A stretch of DNA of 47,654 bases, taken from an uncultured Thermomicrobiales bacterium (GTDB lineage: Bacteria; Chloroflexota; Chloroflexia; Thermomicrobiales; UBA6265). The DNA lies in assembly GCA_902806325.1 (NCBI GenBank), contig CADCWE010000269.1:1-47654 (forward strand), given 5' to 3'. A model generated the notes under the pieces. It ran no database searches and had not been told where the DNA came from. It was given only the letters and a program-made list of their open reading frames with translations. The position numbers and the translations under genes were made by a program. Positions within the stretch are counted from its first letter, which is position 1, and every line of letters starts with the position of its first letter. This document shows positions 28,956-38,315 of the stretch, piece after piece.

Positions 28956-31900
28956 CTACTTGATCCCGAACGTCGCGGTGATCGTTTGTCCGGTGCGCGG
29001 GACCGTAATCGTGATACGGTAGGTCGCGGTGGGGTCTGGCAACTGGCGGGCCGAAAGGTTGTAGCTGTAGATCCCGTCGGCGTAGTGGAGGACGCCCGAG
29101 GTGTCGCCGGTACCGGTCGCGATCGGCTCGTTGATCGTGCCAACCGGGACGCCGCCGGACAGAATCGTCACCGTCAGTGTCGGCGCCAAATCCGACGGCG
29201 TGGAGCCGTCGCAGTCCAGGAATTGGACCTTGACCGGGACGTTGCCCTTGTTACTGAACCGGCTCGACCCGTCCTGATCGATCGGCGGCAACACGCCCCC
29301 ACGCGTGATGTCGAAGGAGACCGACACCGACGCGGTGGCGACGCCACCGGACGCGCCGTCGGAAACCGAAACGGTCGCGGTGTACCGCCCGGATTTGGCG
29401 TAGGTGTGAAGGAACGACCGCGACCCCCCTGCCACCGGCGCGAACACTTCCGACGGCGTCCCGTCCCCCCAGGCGATCGATCCGGTCAAGTCGTCGGCGC
29501 CCGGGTCGAAGGCCGAGATCGTCAGGCTGGCGTTGCCAATTCCACACCCCACCGCGGCGGCGTCGAAGTTTGCGGTCGCGGTCGGGGCGACGTTGGCGAC
29601 CCGGACGGTGAACGTCGCGGGGAAGGAGAAGGCTTGGTCTTCGTCCATGACGACGAGTTCGACGGTGTAGTCGCCGTCGTCGGCGTAGCGGTGGATGAGG
29701 GACCCGAGCGCGCCGGGCGCGATCAACGTTGTTCGGTCCGAAGTCCCGTCGCCCCAATTCACGTCCATTGTCCAGGGATCGTCGCGACCCGGATCGGCGA
29801 ACGACCCGAGTTCGAGCGCGGTGTGCGAGCCTTCGTCCGCGGTCTGGTCCGCGGGCGCGGTGACGGTCGGCCGAGCGTTGTAGACATAAACCGCCGTCGA
29901 GCCGAGCGTGACGCCGCCGTCGCCGTCGTCGACCCGGACGTTGACCTGCGGGAACCCGTCGTCGTGGAACCGGCAGCGGCCGGTCGTGGACTCGTAGTTC
30001 AGGTCGTTGTCGCAGTCGTAGGCGATCGTCAGCACGTCCCCCGGGCCGGGATCGGTGGCAAGGACGGCGATCTGGGTCTCGGATCCCTCGTCCACGGAGG
30101 GGGCGACGATGGGACCGAGGGACGGCGCGACGTTGGCGACCTCGACGGTCATCCGGGAGGCACCGGCGGCGCCGAAGCGGCCTCGGACCTCGACCGTCGC
30201 GGTGTAGGCGCCCTCGTCCGGGTAGGCGTGAGCGCGGACGCCGAGCGCGCCGGTCTGGGGCACCTCGAACGTTTCGGTTGCCCCGTCCCCCCACACGACG
30301 GAGACGGTCCACGGGCCGTTGGTGGCGACGTTGGTGAAGGAGCCGAGGTCGAAGCTCTCCAACGAGCCTTCGGCCAGACCTTGGTACGCATCCAGCGCGG
30401 CGACCATCGGGGCCAACGGTGCGTCCGTCACGTCGAGTTCGGTGTGTGTTCCGGCCTTGAATTCGACCGGCACGGGCGACGCCAATGCGTATCCACCCGG
30501 GGCCGTGGTCTCGACGACGACGTATCGGCCCGGACGTTGGGCGACGAACTCGGTGTGCCCGTCTCCGCCGCCGACCAGATCCTTCGGCCCGTCGCAGGCG
30601 CTGGCGACGGTGGCGACCCCGGCGTCGGGCACGCCGTTGGCATCCGCGTCCTGGTGCAGCGCGAAGCAGGCACCAGGAATCGGCGTGGTCCCCTGGTCGG
30701 CCGCGAGTTTGACGACGGTCAGGTCCCCGGTGGTGCTCCGGTGTTCGAGCCTCACCGATTGGTGCCCGGCCAGGAGGTTCAACGGCAACGGGTCGGCCAG
30801 GAGGTACTGTTCGCCGGATTCGGGGTCGTACGGTGCCTTCGTTTCGACCACGATGTACCGTCCCGGCGGGATCTCGTCGATCCACAGCTCCCCGTCATGA
30901 CCCATGTCGTTGAAGGTGAAATCGCATTCGGTGAACGCCACGGGATCCGCGTCACCATCGACCACCCCGTCTCCGTCGCTGTCCCGGCGCAGATCGACGC
31001 AGGCGTCGTGAAGGGTCCGCCTCGGGAAACGGTTGTTCCTAAGGTCGAGGACCAAGAAGGCGTTGCGGGTCGGGTGGAGGACCGTCGTGTTGGCGTGCTC
31101 GCCCGGCAGCAGTGTCACCGGGTGCGGTTCCGCCCGCAGGAGTTCGTGGTAGGACGCCGTGACCGGGATGGTCGTTTCCACCAGGAGGTACGAACCGGGC
31201 GGAACCGGGAACCAAAACTCGGTGATGCCGTCGTCGCCTAGCGGCAGCGAGAAGTCGCAGGCGGACGCAACCGTCGGTTCGTCGGCATCGGGCGCGCCGT
31301 TGCCGTTCGCGTCCCGGCGAAGATCGAAGCAGGCGCCGTAGCCCTTCGAATCGATGTGGTAGTCCGGGTCCACCCGCGACAGCACCGTCAAGGTCGCGGG
31401 GGCGGGATCGAGCACCGCGACCTGCCGCGCCTCCCCGCCCTGGAGCCCCTCGACCAGGATCGGCAGGGCCGTGCCGTGCCCGGCCGGGGTTCGGGTCTCG
31501 ACCAGGAAGTACGTCCCCGGCGCGATCCCCGTAAAGTGCGTCTGCCCGTTGCCACCGACGAGGTCCTTCGGATCCTCCGCGTCGCAGCGGCCGGCGGCCC
31601 TGACGTCGGTGGCGGGGGCGAACACGCCGTCGCCGTTGTCCCGGTGCAGGTCGAAGCAGGCGCCGGGGAGGGCCGCCGATCCCGCGTCGGCGCCGCGCCG
31701 GGTCACGGTCAGTTCCGCCGTCGCCCGGGTGAGGGTGATGTCGAGACGGGTGGCGGCGCCGTTCGCGATTTGGAACCCGCGTGGTGCGATCGGTGCGTAG
31801 CCGTCCGGAGCTGCTTGCTGGCCCAGGATGTAGGCGCCGGGGGCGATGGCCCGTGAGAGGGTCCCGTCGCGCGCGCCGTCGGCGTCGTCGCAGACGAGGG

Positions 31901-33968
31901 CCACGAACGTGCCGGCGCCGCCCTTGCCGTTGTCCAGGTGAACCGTGAAGCAGGCACCGGGGAGGGGCGCGCCGTCCGTGTCGGCCCCGAGCACCGCGAC
32001 CACCAGACCGCCGGGGCGGTCGACCACCTCGTAGCGGGTGGTGGTGTTCGGCGCCACGCGCACTTCGCGCGGCGTGGCATCGAGCAGATAGCCGAGGGGC
32101 GATCGCGTCTCGATCAGGTAGTAGAGGCGCCCCGCGGGCAGCTCGGCGAAGCGCAGGATGCCGTCGGACCCGTCTTCGTCGTCGCACCGGCCACCGCGGA
32201 ACTCGTCGCCCGCCTTCCCGAACATGGCGTCGCCGTCGTCCAGGTAGAGGTCGAAGCAGGCGCCGGGCAGCGGCGTGGTGCCCGTGTCGGCGCCCAACAC
32301 CACCACGTCGAGGTCGCCGTTCGGCGCGTCGAGGACGACGTCGAGGCGGGTGACGGCGCCCTCGACGACCGCGAACGGGCGGTTCGCCATCGGGAGGTAG
32401 CCATCAGGCGTTGACCAGGCCGCCATCACCAGGACGTAGTTCCCGGGCCGGATCGCGGCGTGAAACGAGCCGGGCCGGTCGCCGGTTGCCCCGGACGTTA
32501 CGTGGTCGCCCAACGCCCCGCCGCCGGCGTCGGTGTAGATGTCGAAGACGATCGACCCCGGGAGGGGGCCGCTTTGGTTGCCGGCGCCGTAGACGGTGAC
32601 GATCGCGCCGCCGGGCCGGTCGACGAACGGGACCGACTTCTGCTCCCCGGCGGTCACGGTGACCGCCAACGGTTCGGCCAGAAGGTAGCCGAAGGGGGCA
32701 CTCTCCTCGACCACGAAGTAGGTGCCCGGTGCCCAACCGCCGATCCGGGTCACGCCGTCGAGGACACCGGAGAAGGCGTCGCAGGAACCGCCGAGAGAGC
32801 CGTCGGTTCCAGGGTGGTGTCCGGTGCCGGTGCCGAGGTAAGCCGGGTCGAAGGCGCCGTCGCCGTCGCCGTCGCGATGGATCGCGAAGCAGGCGCCGGG
32901 GAGGGGCGTCTGCCCGGTGTCGGCGCCGAGTTTGGTGATCGTCATCACCGCTTCGGCCGGCAGGACGACGTCGAGCGGGGCGGCCACCCTGGCGACGACG
33001 GTCGCGGGCACGATCAGGTTGGCCGCGTAGCCGGGCCAACTGGTGCGGACGTCAAGGAGATAATCGCCCGCGTCGACGGTCAGATCGATCCGCCCGTCCG
33101 CCGCGTTGTCGTCGTCGTCGCAGGCAGAGGCGATCGCCCCGCCCGTGCCCGCTCCGGGGTAGACGTCGAGGCAAAAATCGGGGAGCGGCGTGACTCCGGT
33201 GTCGTGGCCGTAAACCGTCACGACCAGCCCCGTCCGCGCGATCACCTCGATGGTCACGGTCCCAGACCCCGCCGCGAGGGCGTCGGCAACCGTGTAGGTG
33301 AAGCCGGCGTTGCCGGCGAACCCGGCCTCGGGAACGAAGACGATGGTGGTGTCCTCGATCGTCGCGACGCCGTGGACGACCTCGCCTACGCCCGTGAAGG
33401 CGATTGGGTCGCCGTCCGGGTCGTAGGCGAGGTCGTCGAGGTGGATCCGGATCGCCGTTCCGACCGTCGTTTCGACGGAAAGGTCGCCGGCAATCGGCGG
33501 CGTGTTGGATGTCGGCGGGGGATCGGTCGGCAGCAGGGTTTCCTCCGGCGCGACAATGCCTCCGTCGACGAGGGACGCGGCGGCGACCTGGACCAGCAGT
33601 TCGCCGGTGGCCGTCGCCCCGGCGGCGTCGGCAATCGCGAAGGTGAACCGATCCTCCCCGGCGAACCCTGGCGCCGGGGTATAGGTCGCGGTGCCGTCAC
33701 CGTTATTGACGGCGGCGCCGGAGGCGGCGGGACCGATCGAGGCAACCGTCAACACGTCCCCGGGATCGGGATCCGTGGCGAAGGCGAGCAGGTCCACCAC
33801 AATCGGCGTGTCCTGGACCGTGGCGGTGGCTGGCGAGGATACGATGGTCGGGGCGGCGTTGGACGGTGGTTCTTCTTGGGCCGCGACCGGTGAAGCTAGT
33901 TGCCCCACCAATCCGGCCATGACGGCGACGACGACCAACGCGCGGACTAGCGAGGCGATACGAGGCAT
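28956..33968 (-). CDS. Giant secreted multidomain protein: cadherin/Ig-like, nine SpaA/CnaB-like repeats (most with Ca2+-loop-like segment), PKD-like domains, C-terminal PxKF-like domain
   Basis: Signal peptide MPRIASLVRALVVVAVMAGLVGQLASPVAAQ; repeats such as LGADTGTTPLPGACFDLYLDDGD...GGRCDDEDG...PAGRLYYLIETRSPLGYLL; WGDG PKD motifs; C-terminal SSRFSNKGNVPVKVQFLDCDG. Confidence 0.88.
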   Translation of the reverse strand: MPRIASLVRALVVVAVMAGLVGQLASPVAAQEEPPSNAAPTIVSSPATATVQDTPIVVDLLAFATDPDPGDVLTVASIGPAASGAAVNNGDGTATYTPAPGFAGEDRFTFAIADAAGATATGELLVQVAAASLVDGGIVAPEETLLPTDPPPTSNTPPIAGDLSVETTVGTAIRIHLDDLAYDPDGDPIAFTGVGEVVHGVATIEDTTIVFVPEAGFAGNAGFTYTVADALAAGSGTVTIEVIARTGLVVTVYGHDTGVTPLPDFCLDVYPGAGTGGAIASACDDDDNAADGRIDLTVDAGDYLLDVRTSWPGYAANLIVPATVVARVAAPLDVVLPAEAVMTITKLGADTGQTPLPGACFAIHRDGDGDGAFDPAYLGTGTGHHPGTDGSLGGSCDAFSGVLDGVTRIGGWAPGTYFVVEESAPFGYLLAEPLAVTVTAGEQKSVPFVDRPGGAIVTVYGAGNQSGPLPGSIVFDIYTDAGGGALGDHVTSGATGDRPGSFHAAIRPGNYVLVMAAWSTPDGYLPMANRPFAVVEGAVTRLDVVLDAPNGDLDVVVLGADTGTTPLPGACFDLYLDDGDAMFGKAGDEFRGGRCDDEDGSDGILRFAELPAGRLYYLIETRSPLGYLLDATPREVRVAPNTTTRYEVVDRPGGLVVAVLGADTDGAPLPGACFTVHLDNGKGGAGTFVALVCDDADGARDGTLSRAIAPGAYILGQQAAPDGYAPIAPRGFQIANGAATRLDITLTRATAELTVTRRGADAGSAALPGACFDLHRDNGDGVFAPATDVRAAGRCDAEDPKDLVGGNGQTHFTGIAPGTYFLVETRTPAGHGTALPILVEGLQGGEARQVAVLDPAPATLTVLSRVDPDYHIDSKGYGACFDLRRDANGNGAPDADEPTVASACDFSLPLGDDGITEFWFPVPPGSYLLVETTIPVTASYHELLRAEPHPVTLLPGEHANTTVLHPTRNAFLVLDLRNNRFPRRTLHDACVDLRRDSDGDGVVDGDADPVAFTECDFTFNDMGHDGELWIDEIPPGRYIVVETKAPYDPESGEQYLLADPLPLNLLAGHQSVRLEHRSTTGDLTVVKLAADQGTTPIPGACFALHQDADANGVPDAGVATVASACDGPKDLVGGGDGHTEFVAQRPGRYVVVETTAPGGYALASPVPVEFKAGTHTELDVTDAPLAPMVAALDAYQGLAEGSLESFDLGSFTNVATNGPWTVSVVWGDGATETFEVPQTGALGVRAHAYPDEGAYTATVEVRGRFGAAGASRMTVEVANVAPSLGPIVAPSVDEGSETQIAVLATDPGPGDVLTIAYDCDNDLNYESTTGRCRFHDDGFPQVNVRVDDGDGGVTLGSTAVYVYNARPTVTAPADQTADEGSHTALELGSFADPGRDDPWTMDVNWGDGTSDRTTLIAPGALGSLIHRYADDGDYTVELVVMDEDQAFSFPATFTVRVANVAPTATANFDAAAVGCGIGNASLTISAFDPGADDLTGSIAWGDGTPSEVFAPVAGGSRSFLHTYAKSGRYTATVSVSDGASGGVATASVSVSFDITRGGVLPPIDQDGSSRFSNKGNVPVKVQFLDCDGSTPSDLAPTLTVTILSGGVPVGTINEPIATGTGDTSGVLHYADGIYSYNLSARQLPDPTATYRITITVPRTGQTITATFGIK

Positions 33969-34096
33969 GGACGCTCTCCGGCGACACGAACGGGCCGCCC
34001 GGAACGCGGGCGGCGCAATCCCGCGGAACCGGCTACGGCTGCCCCGTGCTCGATCCCGCCGCCGCCATCGTAGGAGCGCGGTCTTTCAAAATTCTT

Positions 34097-37000
34097 TCAG
34101 TCGGAACGTCGCGTTTCGGCTGCCTCGGCCGATGCCCCGGCGGCGGCTTCCGTGGGCGGCAATGCCCGTCCGGCGGCGTGTGCGCGGTCGAAGGCATCGG
34201 CGCCGAGCGTATCTCGGGCGGCCGCGTGAAGCTGGGCGATGGTGGCCTCGTCGTTCGGGTCGCGACTCGCGCCGGTGGCGTCCCACAGGGCCGCCGCAGC
34301 GCCGAGCAGTCGCGCCGACCGCTCCCACCGCGCTTCGGCGCCGTGGACCCTGGCCAGCGATTCGAGCGCCATCGCGGCCCGCGCCCGGTCCCCCGATTCC
34401 ACCAGCAGCGAGAGGCTGGCCGCTAGGTTGGTCATCGCGCCTGCGAGGTCGCCGGTCTCGAGCGCGATCACGCCGAGGTTGTGCCGCGCCACGGCCTCGC
34501 CGTTGGGGTACCGCAGGTCGCGGAACAGGGGGATTGATTCCTCGTACCGGGCGATGGCGCGGGGGAAGTCCCCTTGTGCCTGGGCAACCCCGCCGAGGGC
34601 AACAATCGAGATCGCCATCCCTATGCGCAGGTCCAGCTGGCGCTGGACCGTCAAGGCTTGCTCGCAGTAGTCGCGCGCGCGGTCGAGTTCGCCGCGCTGG
34701 ATCATAAAGTTGGCCAGGTTGCCGAGCTGCGCGGCGACATTGGCGCGGTCCCCAAGCGCGCCGAAGAGATCGACCGCCGCCATCCAATAGGTCTCGGTCA
34801 GGGCGAGATCGCCCTGGTAGTAGGCGACGTTGCCGAGGCTGGCGTGGGCCTGGGCGATGCCCCATCGGTCGTGGTGCTCCTCGCTCAGCGCCAACGCTTC
34901 CGCGTGCAGCGCTGTTGCGTGCGCAAAGTCACCTTGCTCGTGGGCGACCTGCCCGCGCGCCGCCAGCGTGCGGGCGAGGCCAATCGGGCGTCCGCCGCTG
35001 GCGCGCCAGGTCGCGATCGCCGCCTCTAGGAGGGGTATTGCCTCCGCGTTGTCGCCTTGATCGCTGGCGAGGTCGCCGGCGACGCGGAGCGCGTTGGCCC
35101 TGGCGTCCGGGTCGCCATCGTGCGCGAGCGCCGCCTTCAGCCTGGCCCGGCCCTCGGTGAGGTACCCGCGGAGCCGCCAGTACCGGTGCAGGGCGGCGGC
35201 CATCCGCAGCGCCACGTCCGCCGTCTCGCGGTCGTCGGCGGCGGTCGCCCAGGACATCGCGGCGCCCAGGTTGGCGTGGTCGCGCTGGAGCCGGTCCAGC
35301 CACGCCGCCTGGCCGGGGCCAACCAGTTCGGGATCGGCCCGCTCGGCCAGATCCAGGAACACCCCGGCGTGGGCGCGCCGCAGCGCGTCGACTTCGTCGT
35401 GCTCGGCCAACCGTTCGAGCCCGAACTCGCGGATCGTCTCCAGCATCGAGAACCGGATGCCGTCGACCGAGCGCTCCCACCGCGCCCAGCTTTTCTCGAC
35501 CAGGGCATCGAGCGCGGCCTGACACGCCGCGGGATCGTCACGGGCCGCGACCTCCTCGCCGCGTTTCCCGTCGCCGGCCCGGCCGATTACCGCCGCCGCG
35601 TCCTCGATCGTGCAGCCACCGACGAACACGGACAGGCGCCGTGCCAGCGCCTGCTCCGGCGCCGAGAGAAGATCGTACGACCAGGAGATGGCATCGCGGA
35701 TGGTGCGCTGGCGGGGCGGCAGATCCCGAAAGCCGTCGGCAAGCAGCGCGAAACGATCGGCCAACCCGGCCAGCATCTGTTCCGGCGACAAGGACCGCCC
35801 GCGCGCCGCGGCCAATTCGAGCGCCAGCGGTAGCCCGTCGAGGCGGGCGCAGAGCTCCGCCACCGTCACCGCGTTGGCGTCGGCGAGCACGAAGTCCGGA
35901 CGAACGGCGCGCATCCGCCGCGCAAACAGATCGACCGCCTCGGACCGCGCCAACGCGGCCAGCGACGGCCACCGCGCTCCCGGTATCGCCAACGGTGGGG
36001 TCGGAAATTCGTGTTCCGCCCGCAGATGCAGCGGCTCGCGGCTGGTCGTCAACAGCGTCAGCCGGGGGCAAACGTCGAGCACCGCGGCCAGATCCGGTCC
36101 CGCCGCGACGACCTGCTCCAGGTTGTCGAGCACCAGCAGCACGGCGCCGTCGCCGATCGTCGCCGCGACCGCCGCCAGCGCCGTTCGCCCCGGGATGTCC
36201 TCGGCCCCGAGCGCCCGGGCCACCGCCGGCAGGACGAACGCGGGGTCACGGACGGCGGCGAGGGCGACGTAGCCGACGCCGTCGTCGAACTCGGCGCCGA
36301 GCCGGCGGGCGGCTTCCTGGGCGAGGCGCGTTTTGCCGACGCCGCCGGGACCCGTCACGGTGATCAGTCGAACCCCCGGTTCCCACAGCAGGTCCGCCAG
36401 CGCCGCCAACTCGCGATCGCGGCCGACCAGCGCGTTCGGCGGCGCGGGCACGGGAGCAAATCGGGTGGCCGGAGACGGCGCCCGAGCGGTGGCTGCGGAC
36501 GTCTTGGTGGGGGCGTCCTGGGCGGCGATCTCGGCTCGCAGCGCCTCCGTTTCTGGATCCGGTGCCACGTCGAGATCGTCTCGTAGGGCGTCCCGGCAGT
36601 GCTCGTACTGGCGGAGGGCGCGGTCGCGCCGCCCGGCGGCGGCAAACGCCCGCATCAGCGCTCGATGGACCGCCTCGTCGGATGGGTCGTCGTTGGTCAC
36701 GCGCTCCAGGTCGGCGACAACCGACCCCGGGTCGCCGCCAGCCAAGGCGTGGTCGGCCAGCGCCAGCACGGCGTCCCGGCGACGCCGCCGCAACCGCTCG
36801 CGGCGGACGACGGCCCATTCGTGCCCCGGTTCGTGCGCCAGCAGATCACCCGCGTAGAGGTCGAGCGCCGCCCGCAGGGCCTCGCTTCGCTCGTCGCCGC
36901 CGGCCGCGGGAACCCGGTCGAGCGCCCGCTCCATCGCGTCGACGTCGGTCCACAGTCCGGGGTCTTCGCGCAGGGCCACGCTGTCGCGGTCGGCTTCGAC

Positions 37001-37294
37001 GTAGGACGAGGCGCGGCCGGACGCCAAGGTGGGCTCCAGGACCCGTCGCAGCCCGTGGAGCGCCTGGTACAACGCGTTAGCGGCGCGCGCCGGGTCGGCG
37101 TCCGGCCAAAGCCGGTCGAGGACCCCCTCCCGCGGCAGCCGGTGCCCCGGCGTGGCGAGCAAGAGCAGCAGCAGCGACCGGGCCGAGCGGCGCGGCCAGG
37201 CGTCGACGCCCAAGACGCGCTCTCCGACCGCGATCCGGACCGGACCGAGCAGGCGGGCGGTTAGTGGCGGAATCGGGTCGGCGTGCGTTGACAT
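34097..37294 (-). CDS. SARP/AfsR-like regulator: winged-helix + BTAD + NB-ARC/STAND ATPase + TPR
   Basis: LTARLLGPVRIAVGERVLGVDAWPRRSARSLLLLLLATPGHRLPREGVLDRLWPDADPARAANALYQALHGLRRVL; ITVTGPGGVGKTRLAQEAARRL; LLVLDNLEQV; C-terminal TPR-like helices. Confidence 0.92.
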   Translation of the reverse strand: MSTHADPIPPLTARLLGPVRIAVGERVLGVDAWPRRSARSLLLLLLATPGHRLPREGVLDRLWPDADPARAANALYQALHGLRRVLEPTLASGRASSYVEADRDSVALREDPGLWTDVDAMERALDRVPAAGGDERSEALRAALDLYAGDLLAHEPGHEWAVVRRERLRRRRRDAVLALADHALAGGDPGSVVADLERVTNDDPSDEAVHRALMRAFAAAGRRDRALRQYEHCRDALRDDLDVAPDPETEALRAEIAAQDAPTKTSAATARAPSPATRFAPVPAPPNALVGRDRELAALADLLWEPGVRLITVTGPGGVGKTRLAQEAARRLGAEFDDGVGYVALAAVRDPAFVLPAVARALGAEDIPGRTALAAVAATIGDGAVLLVLDNLEQVVAAGPDLAAVLDVCPRLTLLTTSREPLHLRAEHEFPTPPLAIPGARWPSLAALARSEAVDLFARRMRAVRPDFVLADANAVTVAELCARLDGLPLALELAAARGRSLSPEQMLAGLADRFALLADGFRDLPPRQRTIRDAISWSYDLLSAPEQALARRLSVFVGGCTIEDAAAVIGRAGDGKRGEEVAARDDPAACQAALDALVEKSWARWERSVDGIRFSMLETIREFGLERLAEHDEVDALRRAHAGVFLDLAERADPELVGPGQAAWLDRLQRDHANLGAAMSWATAADDRETADVALRMAAALHRYWRLRGYLTEGRARLKAALAHDGDPDARANALRVAGDLASDQGDNAEAIPLLEAAIATWRASGGRPIGLARTLAARGQVAHEQGDFAHATALHAEALALSEEHHDRWGIAQAHASLGNVAYYQGDLALTETYWMAAVDLFGALGDRANVAAQLGNLANFMIQRGELDRARDYCEQALTVQRQLDLRIGMAISIVALGGVAQAQGDFPRAIARYEESIPLFRDLRYPNGEAVARHNLGVIALETGDLAGAMTNLAASLSLLVESGDRARAAMALESLARVHGAEARWERSARLLGAAAALWDATGASRDPNDEATIAQLHAAARDTLGADAFDRAHAAGRALPPTEAAAGASAEAAETRRSD

Positions 37295-37337
37295 CAGCAG
37301 CGACCACCGTTGCGCTTGGGGATTGCCCCAAACGAGG

Positions 37338-38114
37338 TCAATGACCGCGCGCCGCCACCCGGTTGCGCAGCACGCCGACGCCGCCGACCTCGACCTCGAT
37401 CGTGTCGCCGGGCTGCATCGGGCCGACGCCCTCCGGGGTGCCGGTCAGGATCACGTCACCCGGGTCGAGGGTCATCACCCGGCTGATGTAGGCGATCAGG
37501 AAGTGGGGCTTGAAGATCATGCTGGCGGTGGTCTGGGACTGGCGGACCTCGCCGTTGAGGCGCGACTCGACCTTGATGTCCGAGACGTCGAGGTCGGTCT
37601 CGATGCAGGGACCGAGCGGGCAGTAGGTGTCAAACCCCTTCGCCCGCACCCACTGGCCGTCCTTTTTCTGCAACACCCGGTCGGAGACGTCGTTGCCGGC
37701 CGTGAAACCGAAGACGTGGTCCGCCGCGTCCGCCTCGGAGACGTCCCGCGCCGTCTTGCCGATCACGATCGCCAGTTCGGCTTCGTAGTCGGTGTTGTGG
37801 TCCAGGTTGGCGATCTCGATCGTTGCGCCGTGGCCGATCAAGGACGATTGCGGCTTCATGAACAGCACCGGCTCGTCGGGAACCTTTCGCGTCGGGTCGT
37901 TCTCGGTGACGTGGGCGACGTAGTTGAGGCCGACGCAGACGATCTTGCCCGGTCGCACCGGGGGCAACAGCGTCAACTCCGCCAACGAACCGACCGCCTC
38001 GCCCGGGGTCAGCCCGCCGTCGAACGGGTCACCGTCCGCGGCGTGGACGGTCTCGCCGTCCAGGGTTCCGTACCGCCCAACGCCCGCTTGGTCTCGATAC
38101 CGCACGATCTTCAT
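37338..38114 (-). CDS. Fumarylacetoacetate hydrolase family protein
   Basis: GKIVCVGLNYVAHVTEN...PVLFMKPQSSLIGHGATIEI...DYEAELAIVIGKTARDVSEADAADHVFGFTAGNDVSDR...VILTGTPEGVGPMQPGDTIEVEVGGVG. Confidence 0.93.
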   Translation of the reverse strand: MKIVRYRDQAGVGRYGTLDGETVHAADGDPFDGGLTPGEAVGSLAELTLLPPVRPGKIVCVGLNYVAHVTENDPTRKVPDEPVLFMKPQSSLIGHGATIEIANLDHNTDYEAELAIVIGKTARDVSEADAADHVFGFTAGNDVSDRVLQKKDGQWVRAKGFDTYCPLGPCIETDLDVSDIKVESRLNGEVRQSQTTASMIFKPHFLIAYISRVMTLDPGDVILTGTPEGVGPMQPGDTIEVEVGGVGVLRNRVAARGH

Positions 38115-38315
38115 GGACGTCGTCTGCTCCCCTCGTTGCGTTCTCGCCACGGACCGCCCACCGGGCCGCCGGCCGAACGCCGACCGTCACCGCTCGACCG
38201 GACGCCATTCTACGCCCGAACCGGGCGGCGTGGACTACGGGCGCCCGGTTGCCCGATCCATCGGGAGGGTAGAATCCCCCGCGGACCGTCCTTCGACCCC
38301 GGCGAGGAACCCCAG

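Noticed and set aside
29251-30885. 544-aa minus-strand ORF in an alternative frame
   Set aside because: Arg-rich out-of-frame reading of the PKD region.
28848-31241. 797-aa plus-strand ORF
   Set aside because: Shadow of the giant protein gene; no domain motifs.
34097-37294. SARP regulator taken as evidence of a biosynthetic gene cluster
   Set aside because: No NRPS, PKS, RiPP or tailoring genes are visible in the window.
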